Positions 7,896 through 15,963 of a stretch of 34,479 nucleotides of DNA are shown here, piece by piece. Positions within the stretch are counted from its first letter, which is position 1, and each line of letters opens with the position of its first letter. The notes under the pieces are model-generated. The model was not told the DNA's origin and did no database searches. It was given only the letters and a program-made list of their open reading frames with translations. The stretch covers positions 1 through 34,479 of the forward strand of contig CACENB010000009.1 in NCBI GenBank assembly GCA_902561015.1, in the 5' to 3' direction. Source of the DNA: an uncultured Pelagibacteraceae bacterium (GTDB lineage Bacteria > Pseudomonadota > Alphaproteobacteria > Pelagibacterales > Pelagibacteraceae). Both the position numbers and the translations under genes were made by a program.

Positions 7896-8308
7896 TGAGT
7901 TATTGGTTGCTTAAATCTGAACCAGATGTTTGGTCGATTGATCAACAAAAAAAAGCTGGAAAAAAAGGAGCCCCTTGGGATGGTGTTAGAAATTATCAAG
8001 CCTCAAAAAATTTAAAGAATATGAGAACTGGAGATCAATGTTTTTTCTACCATTCAAATATTGGAAAAGAAATTGTTGGCATTGTTGAGGTTATTAAAGA
8101 AGCTTATTTAGATAAAACTGACAAAACTGGTCGTTTTGTAGCCGTAACAGTTAAATTCATAAAAAAACTTAAAACACCAGTTTCATTAGAAACTATTAAA
8201 AAAAACAAGGAATTAAGCCATTTATCATTAATAAGACAAAGTAGACTTTCGGTTATGCCAATAGACTCTAAAAGCTGGAAAATCTTGAATAAGATGAGTA
8301 AAATTTAA
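7895..8308 (+). CDS. EVE domain-containing protein (Thy28-like)
   Basis: The 137-residue protein is a single EVE domain. It shows the N-terminal YWLLKSEPDVWSID, the WDGVRNYQA segment (about 28-36), MRTGDQCFFYHS and the IVGIVEV strand. EVE domains are related to PUA and YTH folds and are thought to bind modified bases in DNA or RNA; the specific target here is unknown. The ATG overlaps the tsaD stop by one base, so it is translationally coupled to that tRNA-modification gene, an arrangement also seen in other alphaproteobacteria. Confidence 0.9.
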   Translation: MSYWLLKSEPDVWSIDQQKKAGKKGAPWDGVRNYQASKNLKNMRTGDQCFFYHSNIGKEIVGIVEVIKEAYLDKTDKTGRFVAVTVKFIKKLKTPVSLETIKKNKELSHLSLIRQSRLSVMPIDSKSWKILNKMSKI

Positions 8309-8324
8309 CTATAAAATTTAACTT

Positions 8325-10412
8325 ATGCCTAAAAAAAAAAAATCTAAAAGTAGAAAAAAAATTAAAAAAAGAACTAAAAGAAAAGTTAAAAAAAAAGGTC
8401 TTAAAATTAAGAAAGTAATTAAAAGAAATACTTTATCTAATAAGAAAAAACAAAATAAAAAAGGAAACTCATCAGTTTCTGAATTAATAATAAAAACTAA
8501 ACCTGAATGGATTAAAGGTAGTCTCGCAAATAAAGCCCAATACCTAAAGAAGTATAATGACTCAATTAAAAATAATAACGCCTTCTGGAAAAAAGAAGGA
8601 AGAAGAATTACTTGGTTAAAACCCTACAAGAAGATTAAAGATGTTAAATATAGTAAAGATGATGTTAGAATTAAATGGTTTGAAGACGGAACTTTAAATG
8701 CATCAGCAAACTGTATTGATAGACATTTAAAAGATAAAAAAGATAAGACTGCTATCATTTGGGTTGGTGATGATCCTAAAGACAGTCAAAAAATTTCTTA
8801 CAAACAATTACACCAAAAAGTATCAAAAGCTGCAAATGGATTAAAAAAACTTGGAATTAAAAAAGGAGACCGAGTTACAATTTATTTGACTATGATACCG
8901 GAGTTAGCAGTTTTAATGCTAGCTTGTGCAAGGATTGGTGCAATTCATTCTATTATATTTGGAGGATTTTCAGCTGAATCTATTTCGGGAAGAGTCAACG
9001 ATTGTGAGTCAGAGTATATAATTACTGCGGACGAAGGTGTCAGGGGTGGAAAAAAAATACCTCTAAAGGCTACCACAGATGAGGCCTTAACAAACTGTCC
9101 AAATGTTAAAAAGTGTATTGTTGTTAAAAGAACTGGAAATTATGTATTTTGGGATGATGATAGAGACGTTTGGTATCACGATTTAATTAAGGATGTTCCA
9201 GCTCACTGCGAACCTGAAGAGATGAATGCGGAAGACCCACTGTTTATACTTTATACTTCAGGCTCAACTGGTAAACCGAAAGGTGTTTTACATACGACTG
9301 GTGGGTATATGGTCTATGCATCAATGACTCACCAATATATATTCAACTACAAACCTAAAGATATTTATTGGTGCACCGCAGATATTGGATGGGTAACTGG
9401 ACATAGTTATATTATTTATGGGCCGCTTTCTAATGGTGCTACAACTATAATGTTTGAGGGTATACCTAATTATCCTGATAGCTCTAGATGGTGGCAGATA
9501 GTAGACAAATATAAAGTAAACACATTTTACACAGCACCAACTGCTATCAGAGCTTTAATGAGAGAGGGCAGCGATCCAGTTAATAAAACATCCAGAAAAT
9601 CCTTAAAATTATTAGGGACTGTTGGGGAACCAATTAACCCAGAAGCATGGATGTGGTACTATAAAACTGTTGGAAATTCAAAATGCCCAATTGTTGACAC
9701 TTGGTGGCAAACAGAAACGGGAGGGATACTTATCGCCCCTCAAACAGGAGCTATTCCACTTAAACCTGGTTCTGCAACCAAACCTTTTTACGGAATAAAA
9801 CCATGCTTAGTGGACAAAGACGGAAAAGAGATAAAAGGAGCAGGTGAAGGTAGACTTTGTATATCCCAGTCTTGGCCGGGACAGATGAGAACAGTTTATG
9901 GTGACCATCAAAGATTTATTGACACTTACTTTTCTCAATTTGATGGAAAATATTTCACAGGCGATGGATGTCGAAGAGATAAAGATGGTTATTATTGGAT
10001 AACTGGAAGAGTAGATGATGTCATCATAGTATCAGGCCATAACCTTGGAACAGCAGAAATTGAAAGTGCTTTTGTTGCACATCCAAAAGTTGCTGAAGCA
10101 GCTGTTGTTGGTTATCCTCATGACATAAAAGGTAACGGACTTTACTGTTATGTTACACTTAATGCTGGAGAGACAGAAACAGGAGATTTAGAAAGAGAAT
10201 TAAAACTATGGGTAAGGAAACAAATTGGCCCATTAGCAACACCTGATCTTATACAATTTACTCCAGGGTTGCCTAAAACTAGATCAGGTAAAATCATGAG
10301 AAGAATTTTGAGAAAAATTGCAGCCAATGAACATGGTCAATTAGGTGACACTACCACTTTAGCAGATCCAAATGTTGTAAACAGTTTAGTTGAGAACAGA
10401 AAAAATAATTAA
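8325..10412 (+). CDS. acs: Acetyl-CoA synthetase (AMP-forming) with lysine-rich N-terminal tail
   Basis: Acs activates acetate to acetyl-CoA through acetyl-AMP. The body aligns closely with the classic enzyme: [18 protein letters not shown], the P-loop [11 protein letters not shown] (310-320), [17 protein letters not shown], and the C-terminal [11 protein letters not shown] whose Lys656 corresponds to the lysine that protein acetyltransferases modify to switch the enzyme off. The protein is 695 residues; typical Acs is about 650. The excess is an N-terminal tail: of the first 46 residues 23 are Lys and 4 are Arg, with no acidic residue. There is no in-frame ATG, GTG or TTG between this tail and the conserved body, so the tail is probably translated. 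The gene follows the EVE gene by 16 bases and is near a symporter that may import its substrate. Confidence 0.95.
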   Translation: MPKKKKSKSRKKIKKRTKRKVKKKGLKIKKVIKRNTLSNKKKQNKKGNSSVSELIIKTKPEWIKGSLANKAQYLKKYNDSIKNNNAFWKKEGRRITWLKPYKKIKDVKYSKDDVRIKWFEDGTLNASANCIDRHLKDKKDKTAIIWVGDDPKDSQKISYKQLHQKVSKAANGLKKLGIKKGDRVTIYLTMIPELAVLMLACARIGAIHSIIFGGFSAESISGRVNDCESEYIITADEGVRGGKKIPLKATTDEALTNCPNVKKCIVVKRTGNYVFWDDDRDVWYHDLIKDVPAHCEPEEMNAEDPLFILYTSGSTGKPKGVLHTTGGYMVYASMTHQYIFNYKPKDIYWCTADIGWVTGHSYIIYGPLSNGATTIMFEGIPNYPDSSRWWQIVDKYKVNTFYTAPTAIRALMREGSDPVNKTSRKSLKLLGTVGEPINPEAWMWYYKTVGNSKCPIVDTWWQTETGGILIAPQTGAIPLKPGSATKPFYGIKPCLVDKDGKEIKGAGEGRLCISQSWPGQMRTVYGDHQRFIDTYFSQFDGKYFTGDGCRRDKDGYYWITGRVDDVIIVSGHNLGTAEIESAFVAHPKVAEAAVVGYPHDIKGNGLYCYVTLNAGETETGDLERELKLWVRKQIGPLATPDLIQFTPGLPKTRSGKIMRRILRKIAANEHGQLGDTTTLADPNVVNSLVENRKNN

Positions 10413-11032
10413 AAATTTATTCTTTCTTGAAATTCTTTTTTTACGGTATCCCATTTTAAGATAACTGAATTTAAAACAATTTTTCTATCTAAATTTTTTA
10501 ACTCTTCTGCGATAGGTGCCCATTTATATAATGATAATGCACTAGAGTTAAATGGAAGGTCATTATAGTAATTATCCCAATTTATGTTGTGCAACCTCTC
10601 ACTAAAATTATTTTTTGCAACGTCTATGATATTAATTGGCATTTTGTTAGAAATTTCATCATCTAAAATTTTTAAAAAAATTTCTTTAGATTTTTCAATA
10701 TCATTATAATTAAAATTATTTTTAAGGTAAGAAAACGTATATAAAGTAAGATCTTGCAGTGCTACTGAATAAATGTTCCATTTTGCCAAGTTAACTGATG
10801 ACATAAAATCATCATTTTCAAAATGAAGAACATAACGTGTTCCCATTCTTGTTTTTAAATATCCATAAAGGGTGACTTGAGTTACCCAGGCTGACTTGGA
10901 TTGAATAAATTCCTCTAGATCATCAAGATTATTAATTTTTTTTTTAGGGATGAAAGCTTTAAAAAGAGCAAACAGGTAAATTTTAAAGTCTCTCCATGTG
11001 AGATCTCTCCAAGTAAGTTTATATTTACCCAT
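10409..11032 (-). CDS. Conserved-looking protein of unknown function beside the acetate genes
   Basis: The 207-residue protein is soluble-looking apart from a short hydrophobic stretch near residues 16-28. It has a tryptophan-rich start ([11 protein letters not shown]), a central segment [20 protein letters not shown] (about 48-67), [20 protein letters not shown] (about 82-101), and an acidic/asparagine-rich C-terminal half. I have an impression that similar proteins occur in other alphaproteobacteria, but I cannot assign a function or name a family safely. It converges with acs, overlapping its 3' end by four bases, and is divergent from the symporter operon. A TATAAT hexamer on its strand at 11054-11049, about 17 bases before the ATG, may be its -10 element. 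Confidence 0.7.
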   Translation of the reverse strand: MGKYKLTWRDLTWRDFKIYLFALFKAFIPKKKINNLDDLEEFIQSKSAWVTQVTLYGYLKTRMGTRYVLHFENDDFMSSVNLAKWNIYSVALQDLTLYTFSYLKNNFNYNDIEKSKEIFLKILDDEISNKMPINIIDVAKNNFSERLHNINWDNYYNDLPFNSSALSLYKWAPIAEELKNLDRKIVLNSVILKWDTVKKEFQERINF

Positions 11033-11129
11033 AAAAATTGATATTTTTATTATATATATCCCAAAAATAGAGGGATTTTGAACAATTTTAACACTTTAAA
11101 TCTCTTTGATAATGGTTATGGTTTTGAGC

Positions 11130-11139
11130 AGTTATAACT
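11130..11139. promoter_or_regulatory. Palindrome overlapping a possible -10 element of the symporter operon
   Basis: AGTTATAACT is a perfect 10-base palindrome 18 bases before the ATG of the small symporter subunit. It contains TATAAC (11133-11138), a 5 of 6 match to a -10 hexamer, and would give a leader of about 13 bases holding the ribosome site AGAGAGG. No good -35 hexamer is found at normal spacing; an activator-dependent promoter or a repressor operator are both possible readings. Confidence 0.3.
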
Positions 11140-11157
11140 AAAAAGAGAGAGGTATAA

Positions 11158-11418
11158 ATGTCAAAACAAGAACAACACTGGGAAAAATCCAAAGGTTTGC
11201 TAATGATGACATTAGCAATTTGGTTTGTATTCTCAATTGGCATCTTCCTTTTCGGAGCAGAAATGAACGAAGTCACGGGACCATTCGGTTATCCACTGAC
11301 TTATTGGTTCACATGTCAGGGATCTCTTGGAATATTCGTAATACTAATTTTTTGGTTTGCAAATAGACAAGAAAAAATTGACGAAGAGTTCGGCTTCAGT
11401 GAAAAAGGAGATGACTAA
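11158..11418 (+). CDS. Small subunit of sodium:solute symporter (DUF4212 family)
   Basis: The 86-residue protein has two membrane helices (about 14-34 and 48-68) with the family pattern: a polar N-terminus, then WFVFSIGIFLFG, GFPLTYWF-like GYPLTYWFTCQGS, and a charged cytoplasmic tail. DUF4212 proteins are encoded directly before the VC_2705-type sodium:solute symporter, as here, and are regarded as its small subunit. A strong ribosome site (AGAGAGG) precedes the ATG. The stop overlaps the start of the large subunit (TAATG), so the two are coupled. Confidence 0.92.
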   Translation: MSKQEQHWEKSKGLLMMTLAIWFVFSIGIFLFGAEMNEVTGPFGYPLTYWFTCQGSLGIFVILIFWFANRQEKIDEEFGFSEKGDD

Positions 11419-13232
11419 TGATAAAAGGTAATTTTATAGACAATCTACCTAAAGTTTATGGAATCTATACAGGAGGTTTCCTAGCTTTCATAATCATTAT
11501 GTCGATTGCCGAGCAGATGGGCGTGACTGCAAAAACAATTGGAATTTGTTTCGTTGCTTTTACAGTAGCCATCTATGCTATAATTGGTTATCTATCACGT
11601 ACAGCTCAAGCTGATGCGTATTACGTAGCTGGAAGACAGGTGCCAACTGTATTCAACGGAATGGCGACAGCAGCAGACTGGATGTCTGGTGCATCATTCG
11701 TTGCAATGGCAGGTGGTATTTATTTTAAAGGTTACGGTTATATGGCATTGCTTGTGGGTTGGACTGGTGGATATGTATTAGTCGCATCACTATTAGCACC
11801 TTACCTAAGAAAATTTGGCTGTTACACAGTTCCAGATTTTATTGGTACAAGATACGGTGGTAATTTAAGTAGATTTATGGCAGTGGTAGTTTTAACTGTT
11901 GCTTCATTTACTTATGTGACTGCACAAATTAACGCCACAGGTACAATTGCATCTGTTGCACTTGATATTCCATTCCAATACGCTGTATACGTTGGACTTA
12001 TAAGTATCTTACTTTGTTCAATGCTTGGTGGCATGAGAGGAGTAACTTGGACACAGGTGGCTCAATATATCGTACTAATCATAGCTTACTTATTACCAGT
12101 ATTCTGGATCAGTAACAAAATGGGTGCGGGTTTCTTCCCTCACTTCATGTTAGCTGATGAAGTTTCTAGAATAGCTGAATTAGAGGCTCAGTTTGGTTTT
12201 GTGAAAAACACTGCTGAAAATCTAAAAGAAGTTCCAAAAGGTTTGGCTGGAATAACTAAAGCTCACTCAGCGGTGAACGCAACACCATGGGCATTTATTT
12301 CATTAGCGTTAGCGATGATGATGGGAACAGCTTCATTGCCACACGTTATGATGAGATATTTTACTACTCCAAGTGTAAAAGCAGCTAGAAAATCAGTAGG
12401 TTGGTCATTATTCTTTATCTTCTTACTTTATTCTTCTGCTCCAATGTTAGCGACACTATCTAAGTTGTCATTGATTGATCCGTCACTACCAACAGGTATT
12501 ATCGGTAAATCAATTTCAGAAGTTCAAGCGATAGATTGGTATCAAAACTGGAACCAAGCAAACTTAATGTTTGTAAGCGACTTTAACGGAAATGGAACAC
12601 TTGAATTAAATGAGTTTTTCATGGGTGGTAAAGCCGTTGTGTTAGCAACTCCAGAAATAGCTGGATTACCATATGTAATCTCAGGTCTAGTTGCTGCTGG
12701 AGGTATGGCTGCTGCCATGTCAACAGCTGATGGTTTGATTTTAGCAATTGCAAACGCAATCTCACACGATGTTTACTATAAAATCATCGATCCAAAGGCT
12801 GAGACTGCGAAGAGGCTAGTTGTTGCAAGGGTTTTACTTGTAGTAATTGGTTTTGCAGGGGCAACAATCGCAGCTCTTGAGATCCAAGGTATTTTAGGTT
12901 CAGTAATTTGGGCTTTTGACTTTGCGATGTCAGGACTATTCTTCCCACTAGTACTTGGTGTATGGTGGAAGAGAGCTAACAAAGAAGGTGCTATTGCTGG
13001 TATGGCTTTAGGATTAATTTCCGGTGCTGCTTACCTAGTTTGGGTAAGAACAGGTGGAAGTGGATTCTTAGGTATTACTCAGTTAACATTTGGTATCTTT
13101 GGTTCGGCTGTCAGCTTAGTAGCTATGGTTGTAGTCAGTTTGATGACACAAGCACCTAACGCTGCTACACAGAAAATGGTTGATGAGGTTCGAGTACCAG
13201 CTGGTAAATCGATCCTTGGCAAACAACACTAA
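11418..13232 (+). CDS. Sodium:solute symporter large subunit, ActP-like (VC_2705 type)
   Basis: The 604-residue SSS-family protein has about 13 membrane helices. Recognisable elements are AYYVAGRQVPTVFNGMATAAD (roughly 72-92) with the sodium-site region GASFVAMAGG, GCYTVPDFIGTRYGG, and AMSTADGLILAIANAISHDVY late in the protein. ActP-type members import acetate and other short monocarboxylates with sodium. Nearby acs supports acetate or a similar acid as substrate, but pyruvate, propionate or others are possible. An insert at 388-399 has the spacing of an EF-hand loop (Asp388, Asn390, Asn392, Gly393, Glu399). A clear intrinsic terminator follows. Confidence 0.93.
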   Translation: MIKGNFIDNLPKVYGIYTGGFLAFIIIMSIAEQMGVTAKTIGICFVAFTVAIYAIIGYLSRTAQADAYYVAGRQVPTVFNGMATAADWMSGASFVAMAGGIYFKGYGYMALLVGWTGGYVLVASLLAPYLRKFGCYTVPDFIGTRYGGNLSRFMAVVVLTVASFTYVTAQINATGTIASVALDIPFQYAVYVGLISILLCSMLGGMRGVTWTQVAQYIVLIIAYLLPVFWISNKMGAGFFPHFMLADEVSRIAELEAQFGFVKNTAENLKEVPKGLAGITKAHSAVNATPWAFISLALAMMMGTASLPHVMMRYFTTPSVKAARKSVGWSLFFIFLLYSSAPMLATLSKLSLIDPSLPTGIIGKSISEVQAIDWYQNWNQANLMFVSDFNGNGTLELNEFFMGGKAVVLATPEIAGLPYVISGLVAAGGMAAAMSTADGLILAIANAISHDVYYKIIDPKAETAKRLVVARVLLVVIGFAGATIAALEIQGILGSVIWAFDFAMSGLFFPLVLGVWWKRANKEGAIAGMALGLISGAAYLVWVRTGGSGFLGITQLTFGIFGSAVSLVAMVVVSLMTQAPNAATQKMVDEVRVPAGKSILGKQH

Positions 13233-13244
13233 ATAATCTTTATT

Positions 13245-13273
13245 AAGGGGCGATTAATTTCGCCCCTTTTAAT
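13245..13273 (+). terminator. Rho-independent terminator after the symporter operon
   Basis: A nine-base-pair stem (AAGGGGCGA at 13245-13253 with TCGCCCCTT at 13260-13268), a six-base loop and a T-rich tail TTTTAATTT follow the symporter stop by 13 bases. The GC-rich stem stands out in this AT-rich sequence and is the only convincing intrinsic terminator in the window. Confidence 0.9.
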
Positions 13274-13302
13274 TTCAATCTTTTTCCAATATAAATTTCT
13301 CA

Positions 13303-13647
13303 ATGTCGGCTAACTTTCACCCTTTAGTTTATATAATTGACTATATTCTAGGGGTAATCATGTGGACTTTAATTGGAAGAGTTGCAATGAATATTTTTCA
13401 AAAAGAAGACTCTCAATTTTTTTTTATGAGGGTTTTTGTTAAATTTACCAATCCTCTTATCAACATATTTAAACCTATAACTCCGTCTTTTATAATTCAA
13501 CCAATCGTGCCCCTTTACGTTGCTTGGTTTTTTTTCATGATAAGGTTTTACTTAATGCCTTGGGTTTTGGGATACTCAGTCATGGGTATGCTATCATTTC
13601 CATTAGAAAGTGAGATTTCACGACAAATTTATCAATTTTTTAATTAA
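13303..13647 (+). CDS. YggT-like integral membrane protein
   Basis: The 114-residue protein has hydrophobic helices at about 7-29, 65-86 and 90-101. Between the first two is a YggT-like segment, KFTNPLINIFKPITPSF (about 47-63), which matches the proline-containing loop of the YggT protein encoded at 3774. It has extra residues at both ends compared with that protein. It is preceded by the symporter terminator and followed by rpe at a 40-base distance. Function is unknown; calling it a distant YggT paralogue rests on pattern similarity alone. Confidence 0.65.
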   Translation: MSANFHPLVYIIDYILGVIMWTLIGRVAMNIFQKEDSQFFFMRVFVKFTNPLINIFKPITPSFIIQPIVPLYVAWFFFMIRFYLMPWVLGYSVMGMLSFPLESEISRQIYQFFN

Positions 13648-13687
13648 ATAAAATTTTAAAATTTGGTACTAGTTAATTAAACTATCT

Positions 13688-14347
13688 ATGAAAAAAATAC
13701 AAATCTCACCTTCGATTTTATCTGCAGATTTCAGCCAATTAGGTAAAGAGATAAAAAAATTAGAAGATGCGGGCGCGGACATGATACATGTTGATGTGAT
13801 GGATGGCCATTTCGTTCCTAATCTAACTATAGGCCCACCTGTAATCAAAGCACTAAAAAAAAATTCATCACTACCATTTGATGTGCACTTGATGATTTCA
13901 CCAGTCCATAAGTATATTGAAAGTTATGCAAATGCAGGAGCTGATATTATAACTATTCATCCAGAGGCAACTAATGATCTTTTAGGTTCAATAAATAAAA
14001 TCAAGGAATTAAAAAAAAAAGTAGGAATATCATTAAATCCAAAGACTAAAATTGAAGTTGTAGAAAAACTTTTAGATCAAATAGATTTAATTTTAATAAT
14101 GAGTGTAAATCCAGGTTTTGGAGGACAAAAATTTATGCCTGAAGTTTTAGATAAAGTTAAAAAATTAGATCAAATTAGAAAAAACTTTAAATTAAATTTT
14201 GATATTGAAATTGATGGTGGAATTAATTTTGAAAATTCTAAATTAGCAATTGAGTCAGGGGTTAATATATTAGTTTCGGGGACCACCATCTTTAACAATA
14301 ACAATGGAGATATCAAAAAAAATATCGATTTATTAAGATCGATTTAA
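13688..14347 (+). CDS. rpe: Ribulose-phosphate 3-epimerase
   Basis: Rpe interconverts ribulose-5-phosphate and xylulose-5-phosphate in the pentose phosphate pathway. The 219-residue TIM-barrel protein shows SPSILSADF (7-15), the metal ligands His34 and Asp36 in HVDVMDGHFVPN, His67 in DVHLM, SVNPGFGGQKF, IDGGIN with the last acidic ligand, and LVSGTTIF near the C-terminus for phosphate binding. Length and motif order are normal. It precedes the heparinase-like gene and purH on the same strand. Confidence 0.97.
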   Translation: MKKIQISPSILSADFSQLGKEIKKLEDAGADMIHVDVMDGHFVPNLTIGPPVIKALKKNSSLPFDVHLMISPVHKYIESYANAGADIITIHPEATNDLLGSINKIKELKKKVGISLNPKTKIEVVEKLLDQIDLILIMSVNPGFGGQKFMPEVLDKVKKLDQIRKNFKLNFDIEIDGGINFENSKLAIESGVNILVSGTTIFNNNNGDIKKNIDLLRSI

Positions 14348-14376
14348 TTATAGATTTTAATTAATTTGATTATGAT

Positions 14377-15963
14377 ATGTTTGATATTATAAAACAATTT
14401 TATCTTAGATCTATATTTTACGACAAAAAAATATCATCTGAGATAACAGGCAATTTAGAATACAAACCTAGTTCATATTTAATATCATCTATTGTTAAAA
14501 TTAAGTCAAAAAAATTCAATATTAATAGTTTTACACACGAGAATTTCTGGACTGATAAAAAATTAAGTCCAAAACAGTTACAAAAATTAAATAATTTCTA
14601 TTGGCTTTTTAGTATTGATTTAAAGTCATCATATCAATCTGTTCAATTTATAATAAGAAACTGGATCGAAAAAAATTATAAGTATAATCCTGAAAATTGG
14701 AATTTTGAAATTACTTCAAAAAGGATTATAGCTTGGTTGTCAAACACAAACCTTACTTATGATAACAGCAATTATCAATTTCAAAGGGACTTTAATTTAA
14801 TAATACATAAACAAACATTTCATCTTATCAATCAAATAGATAAAGAAAAAAAACTCAATGACAAAGTGATAGGTGCAGCAGCGATTATTCTTGTAGGCTT
14901 GTGCTTTAAAAACAAAAAAAACTTTACATTAAAGGGTTTAGATTATCTTAAAAAAATTATTAAATATTCATTTGATAATAGTGGATTTCCCAAATCAAGA
15001 AGTATCAAATCATCAATTTTTTTTCTTAAGTATTTAATACTTGTAAGAGAGTGGTTTAAAGAGTCCCAATCTGAAATACCTAACTTCATAGATGAGAGTA
15101 TTTTTAATCTCGGACAATCTTATGCCTTTTTTTGGAAAAATTTAAAATTCGACCCTTTGTTTAATGGGAATAATAATTCTGATAATCGGGAATTTGATAT
15201 CTATCTCAAAAGACTTGGATATTCATTTAAAAATGATGATCAAGAATTTTCAAGTTATGTAAGTTTTAAAGATAAGCATATCAATCTAATAATGGATATT
15301 GGTTCTTCCCCGAATAAAAAATTTTCAGAAGAATATCAAGCAGGTGCACTCTCATTTGAGTTTATTTCTAATGGAAAAAAAATTTTTACCAACTCTGGTT
15401 ATTATGGTGAGGATAATATGAAGTTGAATGAAATATCACGGTCCTCAGCTGTACACAATGTATTGGTAATCGATGATAATTCATCTTGTAAGTTTATCAA
15501 AAATTCTTTCTCTAATTTTGAGGTTAAGGATGGGTTAAAGATTCTTAAAAAAAATGTTAGCTTTGAAAAAGATAAATGGAAAATTATAGCATCGCATGAT
15601 GGTTATTTAAAAAAATATGATTTATCTTATGAAAGAGAAATTCAATTTTTTCCAAAAAATAACGAGCTAATAGGAATTGAAAAACTTAAATCGAAAAAAA
15701 CAATTTCTAATATTAAGTTTAATATTAGATTTCATTTAAATCCTGTTGCAAAGGTAATGAAAACACAAGATAAGAAATCAATTTTAATCGAAATAAATAC
15801 TGAAGGTTGGAGATTTACTTGCGATAATTATGATATTGATATTGATAATGGGTTATATTTCGGTAATAAAAATAAATATATTGAAAATCAAAACATACTT
15901 ATTGCAGGAATTATAAATAAACAAAATATTGATATTAAATGGAAGTTAAATAAAATTAAATGA
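14377..15963 (+). CDS. Heparinase II/III-like family protein
   Basis: The 528-residue protein has an alpha-helical N-terminal half and a beta-rich C-terminal half, as in heparinase II/III-like polysaccharide lyases. The best landmark is the region 305-345: LIMDIGSSPNKKF, AGALSFEFISNGKKIFTNSG, then RSSAVHNVLVIDD, which carries the conserved Ser-x-x-His-Asn pattern of the family. There is no signal peptide, so export is doubtful. A gene of this family directly upstream of purH is common in alphaproteobacteria, where its substrate is not established; a cell-envelope glycan is a plausible target. The stop overlaps the purH start (ATGA). Confidence 0.8.
   Translation: MFDIIKQFYLRSIFYDKKISSEITGNLEYKPSSYLISSIVKIKSKKFNINSFTHENFWTDKKLSPKQLQKLNNFYWLFSIDLKSSYQSVQFIIRNWIEKNYKYNPENWNFEITSKRIIAWLSNTNLTYDNSNYQFQRDFNLIIHKQTFHLINQIDKEKKLNDKVIGAAAIILVGLCFKNKKNFTLKGLDYLKKIIKYSFDNSGFPKSRSIKSSIFFLKYLILVREWFKESQSEIPNFIDESIFNLGQSYAFFWKNLKFDPLFNGNNNSDNREFDIYLKRLGYSFKNDDQEFSSYVSFKDKHINLIMDIGSSPNKKFSEEYQAGALSFEFISNGKKIFTNSGYYGEDNMKLNEISRSSAVHNVLVIDDNSSCKFIKNSFSNFEVKDGLKILKKNVSFEKDKWKIIASHDGYLKKYDLSYEREIQFFPKNNELIGIEKLKSKKTISNIKFNIRFHLNPVAKVMKTQDKKSILIEINTEGWRFTCDNYDIDIDNGLYFGNKNKYIENQNILIAGIINKQNIDIKWKLNKIK

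Noticed and set aside
11058..11080. Small hairpin ATCCC...GGGAT before the symporter operon as a riboswitch or terminator
   Set aside because: The stem has only five pairs and a nine-base loop, and there is no further structure of a known riboswitch class.
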